From NCBI GenBank assembly GCA_000231825.2, contig JH720297.1, positions 432,857 to 496,856 on the forward strand: 64,000 nt of DNA, read 5' to 3'. The stretch comes from Tetrahymena elliotti 4EA (lineage: Eukaryota; Ciliophora; Oligohymenophorea; Hymenostomatida; Tetrahymenidae). Shown in pieces: positions 48,073 to 62,163 of the stretch. The stretch's first letter is position 1; each line of letters begins with the position of its first letter. Position numbers and translations under genes: made by a program. The notes under the pieces are model-generated. The model ran no database searches. It had not been told where the DNA came from and saw nothing but the letters and a program-made list of their open reading frames with translations.

Positions 48073-51000
48073 ATGAATAAATATTCTTCTGTTAGAACTG
48101 TGGATACCGAATTAAACCAAAGGCAGTAGGATCCAGAAAACTTGACTGTGATCTCTTAGGTTGAAAAAAAGAAAAATGGCCCTTTTATCAATAAAGTCGT
48201 ATTGCTAATTTTGATTTTATGCTCGATTGCGATTGTTTTCACCTTCGGCTTTAGTTTTAAATATTAGAGCTCCAAAAAAAAAATTGAGAAAAAGATTTTA
48301 AAAGAAACAAATTAGTAAAATGAAGATAATTTAAATAGGCATAAAAATGAACTAAAAAGCAGTAAGGATTAAAGCAGTGGTTAAGTGGACAAAAAATAAG
48401 ATTTTGGTAGTAGCGATGATGTAGAAAGTGATAATCAGTTTGTAAGAAACTATCAAAATTAAGATGAGAATGAAAAAAGTGCAAGTTAAGATCAAATAAA
48501 AGAAGGGAATAGCAATCAGTAAATAGGTAGTTAGGAAAATAAAGATGAATAGTTAGAGGATGGAGAATAAACTATTAAATAAGGCAATATGAGGGGAAGT
48601 TAAAATGCAGAAAAATAAAAGGAAAAGTAAATGTTCATTAGTTCTAAAACTGTAAATGAAGATACAATTTTATGGGGACACTACAAATCACATTTAATTT
48701 ATAATATATCATAAAGAAAAAAAAATCCTTTGAGCATGAGCATGAGCTATTTTCCTGATATGGAGATTACTTAATTTTATACTTTGTACAGTAAAAAAGC
48801 TTTTGAGAATTAGGTTTTTTATGACTTTAAATATAATGACGGGACTAGATTTTCTGAATACTTAATAAATGACAAAAGATATGATTTTTAAGTGGAAAGT
48901 ATATTTATTAAGTAGAAAGCTTATAAAAACAAACAATAGTGGGTCAATTAGCATAAAATCTTAAAATCAACTAATTTTTCTCCAAGCAGAAAAAACAAAA
49001 GCTTGATATTTAGTATAAGTTAAGAAATATATGATGATACTGAATTATCGAAAGAAGGTTAATTCTTCCATTTCAACTTTACTATTAACGAAAACACAAT
49101 TACAATAGATGCATTCTAGCTCAAAGACAATTAAAAAAAATTAGCAGAAACTAAAGATACTAGTAATTTTTTAGGTTCCTTTGTATTTACTTTAGAAAAA
49201 AATAATGAGATGATTTCAGGAGATGAACTTAAAAATTTAATCAGCTTCAGTTAAATATATATGCCCAAATAACAGAATAATTGGGATATATCAAAGGCAA
49301 TCAATGATAATCTTTCATATTATACTAAAAAACTAAATAATGCCTAAACATCAGATTCTTAAGTAAATAATTTTATCTTACTTTAGTTCTGCTTCCCATA
49401 AGAATTTGAATACAAAATTCATATCTCCTATGATTCACTTAAGAAGGCAAATGAATAAATGCTCCCTAATAAATACCCATTTTAAGAATCTATGGAAAAA
49501 CTAGTTAAGTAATATGAAAGACAATTTTAATCTTCTATTGAATCTTAAGGAGTGTCTGATAATCATAATTGTACAGTTTTTGCTGTATCTAATTTATTAG
49601 GAGGTATGACATATAAGTATGGAAATTTGTAATACACTCAAAGAGAAGAACAAAAAAGTAAAAATTTATTCTTAAAACCATCAAACTTATATTTATTTTA
49701 ACAAAAAAGGATCTAAACCTAAATCTATTTTTTCATTTACCCCTTCAAGAACTCGTTTTGGATGGCCATTTTTATGGGATGATGGATTCCATAATGCTGT
49801 TGCTTCAAAATTTCAACCAAATCTATCTGCTTTTGTTATTAAAAGCTGGCTAGATTCAATGAATGAAGATGGATGGATTTGTAGAGAGTAATCAAGAGGA
49901 GAAGAAGCATTTGGACTTTGCAGCTGTCCTGCTTTTATCAATAAAGATAATCGTGATGGAAATCCTCCCACTTTAATTCTTGCAATTGAACATTTTTTGA
50001 GATATCACTGTAATATTTTTTCATTTTTATTCTTAAAAATATTTCAAAATAAAGTTCTATCAAAAAAATATTTTCTTGAAAATTTTCTTCAAATTAATCT
50101 CTAATATTTTCATTTATTTTAAACAATTCTTTTTAAAATTTTGATATTATCAACACATTTCTGAATTTCTTTTTGTTATGATTTTCTTAAAAACAATAAA
50201 ATATTCCACATAAATAAAATATGAATATTTTTTGCCTATGATAACTTTTAGTTGATAATTTCTTCTATTTAAAAAACAAACTAAGTGTTTTTATTGATAT
50301 TATTTTAAACAAAGAAATATATAAAAAATTTTATTTATTTAAAAAAAATAGGTTAAAGAAAAATAGTTTTTTTTATTTAATTTATTTAAGATTGCTTTTA
50401 TATTTATTTAATAATTTTATTCAATTTAATAGTGGATATAGCTAATGAATTATACTAAGAAGGATACTTCTAAAAATTAGAAAAATGGTATCATTGGTAT
50501 TTAAAAACTCAAATGGTGAAGGATGATTACTTTACAGGAAATATAGATAATTTTAGAGATTTTGAGAAAAATAGTTTTGTTTTTAAATTTTGGGATTAAG
50601 ATGGGCGTATAGCTTCTATGAATAGTGGATTAGATGATTACCCAAGAAATGAAAATGGAAAACCTTTTTCTGAACCTATAGGGCATATAGATTTATAAAG
50701 TTGGATGTATCATTTTACATATATTATGGAAAAATTTAGTCTATTTATTTAAGACATGAAAAAGTTTGAGTATTATTCCAGCATTAAGGAGATAATTATG
50801 CAAAGAACAGAGGAATTCTTCTTAGATGATAGAGATTCCATTTACAAAGATATAATTTCTTCAACAAAAAGTCTAAAATCAACTGAATTTTCATCTCACT
50901 TTGGTTATCCTAATCTACTCCCATTAGCATTTGGAATGGTAAAAGATGATGGCTATTAGTTAACATCTTTAATGAAGAAGATTCAAGATAAAGAATTAAT

Positions 51001-51531
51001 ATGGACCAACTATGGTTTAAGAAGCTTATCTAAATCAGATACTTATTTTAAAAGAGGTAAAAAAATAGATATATTTAATCCTATTCTTTCTCTAATAATT
51101 TATCATTAGATTTATCATTTATATTATTTAAATAGCATATTTAGCTCTTTTTTAATTGTTAAAAATATTTTCAATAAAATAATATTTATAATTATATTTT
51201 TATAGCAATATATTTATTTTACATTCTCATAATTTATTTAATATTTTATAAAAATAAAAAAGGGAATAATTATTGGACTAATCCTATTTGGGTATAGATA
51301 AACTATTTAGTTCTCAGAGGTTTGAAATTTTATTACATCGAAAATGAAGAGGCTGTTATTCTTTATTCAAATTTGAGAAAAAATGTCTCAAATCTTGTTT
51401 GCTAAAATTGGGAAAAGACAGGCTTTTTCTATGAAAATTATAATAAACATGATAATGGAAAAGGGTCTGATGCTTACCCATTCACTGGATGGACAGCTAC
51501 AGTGGCTTTGATTAATGCAGAAAACTATTGA
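48073..51531 (+). CDS. GCS1: Mannosyl-oligosaccharide glucosidase I (GH63), ER type II membrane protein, 925 aa
   Basis: Glucosidase I trims the outer glucose from Glc3Man9GlcNAc2 in the ER lumen. Exons 48073-49657, 49710-50009, 50433-51056 and 51263-51531 join in phase to 2778 bases. A cytosolic N-terminus leads to a signal anchor (VVLLILILCSIAIVFTFGF) and a long charged Gln/Asp linker. The GH63 core follows: RTRFGWPFLWDDGFHN, DEDGWICREQ-type segment, NPPTLILAI, the SGLDDYPR acid motif (near residue 695), YWTNPIWVQINYLVLRG, GFFYENYNK with the conserved Glu, and YPFTGWTATV. It ends ALINAENY, as in animal homologs. Introns of 423 and 206 bp are larger than average. The function is well supported. 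Confidence 0.95.
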
Positions 51532-52113
51532 ATGAGTGTGTGGGTATTACATTATGATTGAAAATAAAAACAAAAATATGATAATGTAATAAGAAAAAAA
51601 AGGTTGGTGATGAATAATTTTTAGTTTCGTGTAGATTTTATTTTTTTATTTATAATAGAAGATTTTATGGTTGCTATTTATTATTTTTATTGCATTCTTT
51701 TTTGATAAAAGCTTTGTTTGTGATATTTGTAATTTTGAATTTAATTTTTGAATGAAATATAATCTTTGGTCTGATTGGTGATTAATCAATAGATATTTTA
51801 ATATGTGTGGATAAGATTATTATATTTTCACAAAAAGAAATACAAACAATTTTTAATAAATATTTTCTGGCAATAATAAAAAGGATATATTTTGGTCAAA
51901 ATCATTCCTAACTGACTTTAATTTTAAATGAATAATTAGTTACTCTTCAATTCAAAAGATTTAAAAGAAAAATGAATTATTTTTTAGGATTTATTATTTT
52001 ATTCATATTGTAGATTTATTATTTTATTCATATTGTATTTTAAATAAGAGGATTTTATTTTATTCAAAAATAGTTTGTTGCTTTTATTTACAATTTTTTT
52101 CATTTTTTTATAG
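51532..52113. other. AT-rich intergenic region
   Basis: No ordinary coding frame was seen. It contains the exact 25 bp tandem duplication, and a T-rich acceptor-like end just before 52114. Confidence 0.5.
51988..52037. repeat. Exact 25 bp tandem duplication
   Basis: GATTTATTATTTTATTCATA plus TTGTA occurs twice head to tail without a mismatch, so the duplication is recent. Confidence 0.9.
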
Positions 52114-52306
52114 ATTCTTTCCTTTTTATGAGTAAACTAAATTTCTAACAAAATACGATGCTTATTAGAAGGAAAAATAAATCGAATGGTCAAGTTAAGT
52201 TTTTAGAGAGTTTGAATTGTAAAAAAGAAAAATTTTCTTTAGCTTATTAATTAATTATTCAATGAAATAATCAAAATTTATGCCATAAGAACAAATATTT
52301 GATTGA
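52114..52306 (+). CDS. Orphan 3' exon-like coding segment, 64 codons
   Basis: A T-rich acceptor (CATTTTTTTATAG) is followed by a frame of strong coding character: FYEQTKFLTKYDAYQKEK, QIEWSSQVFREFELQKRK, SKFMPQEQIFD. It ends at TGA 52304-52306. No ATG or donor of matching phase was found upstream between the glucosidase gene and this point. It may be the last exon of an unrecognised small gene, a relic, or an alternative 3' end of the neighbour. Function unknown. Confidence 0.4.
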
Positions 52307-52616
52307 AGTAAGATATTTATCAATCAAAGTTGAATATTATTTATTACCTATTCAAAAAATAAAAAATAATCAAATCAAATAATTGAGAAGTCTAATAATT
52401 CTAAATAAATTAATACTTTTAACTAATTCAAAATTCAAAATAAATAAAGGAAGCAAGTCAATTTAACATAAAACTAAGAAAGATTCACTACACAGTAGAT
52501 AAATATAAAGCTATTTAGGTAGTTAATTATTAGCTCCATTAGAATATTTAGCTATTAATCAAGGCCAATATACTGAAAAGTTTTTTAGAATTTGAAAAGT
52601 TAGATTTCTACACAAA

Positions 52617-55600
52617 ATGGATTATAAAATAATGACATTCAGATTATTATTGATTATACAAACAATAAGATCTGTGATTTCATAATCATATTTCTGTTCT
52701 CAAGATAAATAGAATGTATTTAGATATGAAAATAAAATTTAGCTTATTTTAAAAAGTACTGAAGTCTTTCTAAAACTTTCTGGTTAAACTTAATTATTGA
52801 CAGCTTCTTCTTAAATTTTTGAAGGTATGTCAAAAGATTACTGTAAAATAATCTCTAACAACTGTTAATTAAATGATGGTAGTTCATGCCCATCAGATAT
52901 ATTTAATAATTTTAACTGCGATTTAGACGGCAATAAACTTACTCTAAAACTTTGGGATAATGACTTACTGAAAAACTCATTTACTACTCTCTATATAGAA
53001 GTAGGCTTTTTACAATAATTATCAATTTAAGTACCCGATATGTATACTGTAGCTTATAATTATACTTTAAATAGTATTTCTTAGAATTAGTGTTCCACAT
53101 TATATTCTATTTAACCTTCATCGCCTGAAAGTAATCATTTAATTGCCATATTAAAATAAATTCTTACATTTTTTAAATTACTTCATTACAAGGTTTGTCA
53201 ATGTAATTTTCTTCACCAACTACATCTGTGGTTGTTTAAACTTCAGAGAAGATATAGATTCAGTATAAACCTAAATTTGATACAAAATCTGATTCAATTT
53301 AAATTATGATAAATTAGTAACAATATTATTTAGATTTTTATAATGTATTCCAATCAAGAGATACCCAAATATGGTCTACTTCAGTGCAAGCAACTGTAAT
53401 TCCAGGATTAACTATATTCACTAAAACTTCTAATTGTAATCCATATTCAAAAAGAACTTAATATGATTATTACTGTCTTTAATTAAATACAAGTCCAAGC
53501 TTCACTTTTTCATAGAATACCACCTATACAATCACAATTTCTAATTTAAATTACCCTTTTCATCCATTAGGATTTGCAGATTTGCAATTAAAAGTAATGT
53601 AATCTCAAAAATTATATGAATGGGGTAGTGTTAATAATGGTTTTACTCCACAAAATTTTACTCCATTAAAAGGCACGTAAGCTCTCAAGAGTATATAGTT
53701 TTGTACAACAAGTAATGCATGTACTTAAACAGGATTAGCACTCTAAAATTACAATAAAGTTTCCATTACTGTATCCAATCCAGCATTTTTAGCATAGGGT
53801 TCTACTTTAACAATCATCTTCAATATGGATTTTATACTTTTTGATAGCACTGATACTAATAAAGCAGTTCAAATATCATTTGCTTAAGCATAAGCTACCT
53901 TCAAAGGATCTTTTGTACTAAACACACCTACCACTAATTAAATGAGTGCTATATTTAAGATTTCTCCATATTAAATTATAACTGATAATGATATGACAAT
54001 CTAAATATCTAATGCTTTCATGGGGTTTGAAATGAGGGATAATTACTAATTCCAATTAAATGCTGATTGTAGCTCTAGTTTAAGTGTAATTTCAATTAAA
54101 AAATTTTAAAAAATAATATGAAATTTAAATAAAATATCATTCAATAAAACTAGAGTAGCTCATAAACTGCACGGTAGTATGAAATAACCTTTAATACTCT
54201 TTCTTTATCAAGCAATATTTTTAAAACTTTGGCTATTGATGACTAGACACCATTTTAAATAGGTTTAACTTCAACTTATAAATTCAATATTACTCCATCA
54301 AATCCTTTTACTTCAAGTAAGATTTGGATAAATGTTACATTTCCATCAACATTTTAAATCCTTGAAGCATGTAAATTTTAGTTATTTAATTAGTTAATTT
54401 TTTGAATCGAGTTTATCTATCAAAAAGCTACATCTTGCTATACAGTAGTTCTTAATGGAAGTACTAACATAAATAGTAACACAATTATAGAAAAAACTAG
54501 ATCAAGTACAGTTGTTAAATTAGAAATACCTTTTTCTTCTACTTAGAAAGTTAGTATTTATTCTGTAAGTATTTGTAAAATTTAAAATCCTGCAGTGACA
54601 GGAACTTCAGATAATATTTAAGTTGCTGCATATTATGTAAATGAAAGTAATTTATCTGAAAATGGTACTACATCAACTACCATTACCCCTGCTTAATTTG
54701 CAATTGGAACCTCAATTGCTCCTAAAAATGAAACCATAAAAGAAACTATGGCTTCAAATGGGTATACATTTACTTTAAATTTACCTGTGCCATAAAAAGC
54801 AGGAAATATTCTAAAAATCGTTTTCCCTAATTACCTTGCAAATAACATTAGTTTTTACAAATCTAATCCAACTTTTATAAATTAAATAACTAATTTAAAA
54901 ACCTCTCCAGTATCATGGCAAGGTTCGCTTAGTTCTGATACATCTTCAAGTATAACTATTACATTTGAGGCAATAAACCCTCCTCTGACTCAAACAACTT
55001 ACACTTTTACAGTAATTAATTAATCAATTTATTTATAAAGTATTTTTTATGAAACAAATAAAATATATATTATAATTAGGCTTTAATGTCAGATAGTAGC
55101 AATAAACCTTAGTTAAGTTCTAATATTATTTTATCAACCACTATATATACACCAGGGAACTTTAATCTTGTTAATAAAAACCGCATTTCAACAATAAATG
55201 GCGATCCAACAACATATACATTTACAATTTAAACACACTATTACATGGAACCAAACTCAAATTTTTTTTTGAGAATATAACTTGACAGTACATAAACTGT
55301 AACCAATTTAAGTGTAAATGAATTAACAAATAACTTAAATCCTGCTACCCTGACTGCTAAAAATACAAATGATGGGTCAAATAATTATATTGTAAGATTT
55401 TTTTTATTGACTTTTAAAATCATTATTATTTTTAAAAAATAAAAGGATATTACTTCAACATTATCTTCAAATTTTGCTTATTAAAATAATTATATTGCTA
55501 AATTTACTTTCTCTATCAAAACCATCACAAACTATAGAAGTACAAAGCCGCTCAACTCATTGTAAATTATTTCAGGTGTTTCACTAAATAGTTTAGGATG

Positions 55601-58600
55601 TAGCTCAACTTATTCTTGGGATGATAATACTGTTAAGCCTTTGAACTAAAATAGTGTCTAATTAAAAAGTATAGAAAAGTAGTATTTTGAATAACCATCA
55701 ATTTATAGTTTTTAGATCTCATTTGATATACCAATCCCTCTAAATGGATATTTTGTTGTTACTGGTTCTTAAAATTTTCCAAATAATGTATCAATATAAA
55801 GTAATCCATCTTTAATGTTTAATCTTGATCTTGCTGAATAAAATAAATTAAGAATAAAATGTATATAGCAAACTTGTTAAACCTTTATTTTAATAATTAA
55901 TCCAATTAATAATCCTACATACACTTCGTTTTAAAATAGCAAATCTCCTGTATTAAATTCTCTCATAACATATGATAATGCATCACCTAATGGTTATATT
56001 ATATAATCAATTTAATTTAATTTAGATTCAATTAACTACTTCAACGAATGTTATACAATTTCACCTTTTACAAGTTATTGTAAAGACTGCAAAAATTAAA
56101 ATTAAAATTTTTGTACTTCATGCTATTCAGATGCTGTATTTGGAGGATAAACCTTCAGTTTACTTGATACTATAAACAATGTGTGTGTTTAAACTTGCCC
56201 AATTACGTAGTATGATAATGGAAAGTCATAATGTGTTAAATGCATTAAGTAATTTACAGATTATTTTATTAATGAAATTCATTTAAAATTTAATTATAAA
56301 AAGTAATTGTGAAACTTGTTCATCTGCTACAACATGTATTAGTTGTGTATCACCATATTTACAACAAGGAACTTCATGCTAAGCTTAATGCAATCCTACA
56401 TTTTATGGTAAATTTATACTCCTTTTTTTTATTCAATAATTTTAAAAATTTTAATAAAGCTGACTCAAATAGAAGATGCCAAAAATGTGATCAAACAAAA
56501 TGTCTCAACTGCTCTATATCAAGTACTAACTGTACTAGTTGTTAGACAGGTTTAGGTTTGATTACCTCACAAGGAGGTTCATCTTGCATAAATTGTAGCT
56601 AAACTCCTGGGTAAAAAATTTTTTCTAAAAAAAACTAATTAATAATTTGTGAGTATTAATATAATTATTTTTTATTTTTAATTAAAATAGCTACTTTGAT
56701 AAATAAGACAACTCTGGTCAATGTGGTGTTTGTAATCCTTTGTGTGCTTCATGTTCTGGAAATGCTAATAATTGCAGTACTTGCGTTTAAATTTCTAATG
56801 GATAAGCCGTTTATCATAATCCTATCACCAATACTTGTACAACAAGTTGTGAAAAGGATGGATATAATCTTTTACAGGATAGTAATTCATTTGTTTGTGG
56901 AATTTGCAGTAATTCTTGCAAGACATGCAAAAATCAAGCAAGTTTTTGTACAAGTTGTAACTCTCCTCTTTATTTACAGTAAAATAAATGTGTAGCAAAG
57001 TCTGAAATTATTGATGGCTTTTATGCTAACGATGTTCAACGTACTGCTGATCCTTGTCCTTAAGTTTGCACAAAGTGTGTTTCGGCTTCAATTTGCACCT
57101 TTTGTATTTCAAATTTCTTTTTAGATAGCGTAAATTTGCAAATCAAATTATAATATCTTGTGAATTTATAATTTTTTATATTTATCTAAGGGATCATGCT
57201 TATCATCTTGTCCCACTGCTAAGCCTATCCCTGATGGTTAAGGAGGGTGTAAAGAAGATACAGCCGCAAAAGTAAGCAATATTTCAGAAGATAGTAAAGT
57301 AGTTCCTTTCCCTATGCTTTTAGCTTGCATAGCATTTTGTATTTCTATTTACTTTTCCAAATATGAGTATCATGCTACATTTGTTCCTGGATGTATTGTA
57401 GGATTTTGCTCTCTATTTGAATGGATTTCTTGGATAGTTTTGATTGCAGCAACTGCTGATTATTCTGGAATGCAAAGTTCTGCAGCTATTTTAGCACTTT
57501 TAGGATTCTTATTTTTGTATTTCGTAAATGTATTTTAATTTATTTTAGTCAAGAAATACATAGAAGCAGATTCCGTTTTTATAGAATGGGTACTGAATAA
57601 CCAAAAAAATAAACTATGTTTCACAGTAATTAAATATGCTTCTTTAATCATCAGTTTTAAGGCTAGCAGGATAATATTTTCTAAATACTTTAACTAGGGT
57701 TTCTTCAAAGTAATTTTTATTAAAAAATAATTTATTTTCTAATAAGTATATTTAAAAAAGGCTAAACTCACCTCAATAGACATATTTTCATCTTTTAATA
57801 AACTAGCTATTGTAAGTGTTTTAATTAACAGTAGTTTGATAATTGTTTCATCTACTATTGCTACATACACTTATGCTAAGTAATCGTAAGGGTTCTTCCT
57901 TGGTTTGGACAGCTTAATAGTTACTATTATGATGATTATTTTTATGATTTGGGATTCTCTAAAGAAAAAAGATTTCTTTGAGGAGCCAATTGATTTAAAT
58001 TAAACATTCAGCCAAAGATTCTTACCATTTGATTAGTCATATATGGATAGAATGCATTCTAGAGTATTAGATAATAGTGCTAGAATGAACCGTGGAGAGT
58101 CGAATTCTAGTTTAGCAGACTTTAAAGAAAGTAAAAAAGTTACTATCCAAGAAGGTCTTCAAAAACCTATGCAGCAAGTTTTAGACCCTAGTGAAATGTC
58201 TGCTAATGCCACTATAGACAAAAATGTTCTTAAAAATTCTGAAAATGGTGCTTTTTATTTGATTTAAGATCATTTATATGAGAGCTACAAACCTGGACCT
58301 AATGGCGGTAAAAGATACTTTGAAAAGTAACACATTGCTCCTCAATTTGACTACTCAAGTAATTTTCAACAAATAAAAAAATTTTTTTAATTTATCAAAC
58401 TAATAAAAATATTTAAAGAATATAACCCAATTCAAGAACATTCAAATGAAGATGAATTAGATGAAGATGATGAGCATATGGACTTAAAGAATAAGCAAGG
58501 CTAGTATCTTTTTGACTAGTCTAGAATTGTCAAAGAATCAAGTATGGGTAACTAAAGAGCAATAAAACCAAATAGAAACTTCGATGGGAACTAATATTAA

Positions 58601-60875
58601 GATGAAGAGGAACCTGTCCCTCAAAAACCTAACACTCGTCACACTATTTACTATAACGAAAATATTTAAGGAATGCTTAATAGTGTTTCAACAAAGGGTA
58701 TTGGAAACAATTCTTAGCTATAAAATTAAGAGGGTGTTAGTATTGGCGTTAATATGAACTAAGAAGAAGATGAAGAAAACTAAGAATTGAGACAGAGACT
58801 CTACTCAAAGCCAAGTGATATAATTAATGGTGATTAAGCTTTAGCAGGTGCTATGATGATGAGATAATCTTATTCTCCTTAATAAAGCAAATTATAAAAT
58901 AATTCGAATCACTCAAAAACTGAAGGAAACAGATAGAGTATTAAAAATAATTCCACTTTAAACAATTCTCCTTCAAATAAATTTAAAAAGAAAACATCTA
59001 CTAGTAGATCTAGAAGCATATCTCCTTCTTTGGCCAAAACTGAAGATAAAAAGATGAAGAAATCCAATTCCCCTAAGAAGTTAAAATCTCAAATCTCAGA
59101 TGATGAAAATTACAACAATAACAACATGAGAAACAGCTAAACTTCTAATAAATCAGCTAAGTCTAATAAATCCAAAAACAGTCCTAAAAAAGTAAATTTT
59201 TTCTGATCTAAATTTTAATTTTATTTTTTAATATTTATAAAAGGGCAAGAGCAATGATGAAGATAGCATGCTATTCTACTTTGCTCATCCAGTAGATGGT
59301 GATTAAGCTTTACCTCCTAATCAAAACAGCAGCTAGAGGAATAAAGATGATAAAAAAAATAAAAATAATCAGGGAAAAGGATAATAAAATGAGAACAAAG
59401 ATAGTAATAATTAGAATTAAAATAATGGCAACTAGAATGGTGTTGATATAAATGACGATAACAGAGTAGAAAGAATTATGCCTATTGAAGAAAATCTTGA
59501 TGAGCCTTATACAGGATAGAGGTAAGTCTAAGCAAAATATGATCTAGCTAATCAGATGAAAATGAAAGGTCCATATAATAATGATAGAATAAAAGCTACT
59601 AAAGGAGGTTTAATGGGAGTAGAAAATGAAGATGATTCTGAAGATTTGTAGGGTAGATCTAAAGGATTAAACAATTAAGGAAGCTAAGATATAGATAGAA
59701 ATGTAATATTTTATTCATTTTTATTGAAATTTATTAATTTATTTTTATAGATTTATGATTCAAGTGAAAGTGTTAGAACAGCAGAAGAAGCCGATATAAA
59801 CTACAACGAAGTTAGTCCATCTGATTTTAACGTGTTAAATTAGAGATATGAAGAAGACTTTTTTGCTATACAATTGTAGTAATAAATTTAACGCTAATAA
59901 TAACTGTCAGGAAATAATTTGATGATTAATCCAGATATATAATCTATCTAAATGGGATCTGTTATTCAAAGCCCATCTAACTAGCTTCTTTAATCATAAT
60001 AGGCTTAACTAATGGGAGGAAGTTTATAATCACGCCCTCCTCTTATGCTTGCAAATAGCAATTCAAATATTTCAATAGCAAACCCTAAAACAACAAAATC
60101 TGCTGGAGGTGGAAAAAAGAAATCAAAAAACAAAACTCGTAGTAGCTCAAAGAATCACCCTAATTTGAGCTCACAAAACAATCCTTTCAATCATGCTGTT
60201 ATCCATCAGGGATTAATGACTCCCTCTTCAGGAAGTGTGCATGGTATGAGAAATGGATAAGGATTTATGCAATAGGATATTGATCCTATGAATTAAAACT
60301 CTCCTGCAGGCAGCCATAGAACAGGAAGAGGTACAGATAACTATCATAGCAGCCAAAGTAGAAATATACGTCCTAACTCTTAGGAATAATCAGATGGCTA
60401 TATGAGATCTAATACTCAAAATATGTATCAAACATCGAATTCTAAAAATAGTAACCCTATGGGTAGTAAACTTAATGGTGGAGGTTCTAGAACTGGCAAC
60501 ATATCTCCTTCTAGCAGTAACTAAGTAATCACTTACAAAGTTCCATAAACAGATATTAACAAGCTTAAGAGTCTGGAAAAAATATATCTTCAAAGACTTG
60601 AAATCCAAGGAGGTAATAACAATGCCTAATCTTCTAGCAAAAAGCCAAAGAAAAATAAATAGCACTAATCAAACAACATTCCAGATTTTAGTAATGACTT
60701 TGATTAAAATTCAGTTCGTAGCTCCTAAGTGCATCATAACATGAATCAATTCTTTAAGCCTGATAGTAGGCAAGCAAAAAATTCCTCTGATATTCATACT
60801 CCCTCAGCTATCCTAATGGATGATCCAAATTCAATGGTAATTGCAGATTTTGGAGATGAAATTTACAAAGATTGA
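52617..60875 (+). CDS. Cysteine-rich multi-span receptor-like protein with long cytosolic tail
   Basis: ATG 52617 (or in-frame 52632) gives a signal peptide (RLLLIIQTIRSVIS). A long beta-rich ectodomain with repeated Ser/Thr/Asn segments follows to about 56050. Furin-like Cys repeats then run to 57130 (YCKDCKNQNQNFCTSC, CQKCDQTKCLNCS, CGICSNSCKTCKN). About six membrane helices come at 57310-57950 (PMLLACIAFCISIYF, CIVGFCSLFEWISWIVLI, AAILALLGFLFLYFVNVF, IVSVLINSSLIIVSS, SLIVTIMMIIFMIW). The last 950 residues are a low-complexity Ser/Asn/Gln/Lys tail ending at TGA 60873-60875. I fixed an intron at 53131-53192; several others, including ones near 54070-54140, 55070, 57700, 59190 and 59710, are approximate. 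A surface receptor or sensor is inference. Confidence 0.75.
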
Positions 60876-62163
60876 TTTTTTTAATTTTATATAAAATATA
60901 TTAACATTTGCTTATATTTAAATAACCTAAATATTTAATATAAGTTTTATAACAAACAACCATACCATCAATTATCCATAGATTTTAGAGATGATAAATT
61001 TAATAATTACATCGCTCTTTATAATAAGTAAATAAATAAACTTAAATATTTTTATTTGAAATTTATTGCATATTTTATTGTATTTCTAATTAAACGACAA
61101 TTCCTTATTTTGTTTTTTTATTATTTTGATTTTAATTAAAATGTATTTCTTGTTTTAATAATTCTTCAACAAAGATATATTCTAATTAAAAATTGATTAA
61201 TTTGTTTTTGGTAAGAATTTTATTTAATATTTATTTTATTAAATACTGAAATTTGTTAAACAGAGTTAAAATCGTTAAATGAAATTATTTGATTGATTTA
61301 AAATAATTTAATCAAAAAACCTTTTACTTTATAGCTTTATTTGCTTTTTCAAAAACAAAAAGAGTATCTCCTCTCCTACTTTAAAAAAGGCATGATTTTT
61401 GCTTGACCAAAAGAATTAATTTTACATTTGATTAATAGTATAATGATAGAAACAATAAGCATAAAAAACTATGAAGTCAAGTAAATTTATTTATTTTTGT
61501 TTGATAGCAATACAATATATTTTTTTAATTTAAACTATTTTACTAGGTATTAATAAAATTTTTAAAAAAAATAAATTTATATTTGCTTTCTTTCTTTTTT
61601 ATTTAAATGAAAAATAATTTAATAGCATATTTCTAAATTTTTATTTGGCAGAGGATATTGATTTATTTTGTTTACATATAAAATTTTTATTGATTCATAT
61701 TATTAAACATTGATTGATTTTTATATGGCAAAGAATATTCACTTTACTAAGATTGATAAGTGTATTGAATTCGTTATTAGTTAACAACATTATTAAGTGA
61801 GTTATTTTATAGAAATAAAATAATTTTAAAATTATATCTAGTTTTCTTTGTTTATTTTCGATTTCTTAAGAAAAATAGTTTAATTGAAGTAAACTTGCTT
61901 AATTTTTACTTCGCCAAAAAGGAATTTATTAATTTTACTACCTGTTATGATGTTAGCCGATAGAATTTATTATGAGTGAATACATAGATAAATTGGTTAT
62001 TGATTTAATTTGATTAATTTAATTAAGTAAATTATTAATTAAATAGATTATTAGTCATCCACTAATTAATTACAAAATAAAAATAATCTTTAATAAAGTA
62101 GAAGAAGCTAACAAGTTGTAAATAATTTATTATTATTCCATAAAAGCATTCAAAATTTATAAA
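60876..62163. other. Long AT-rich intergenic region
   Basis: No coding frame of normal composition and no RNA gene were recognised. Confidence 0.6.
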
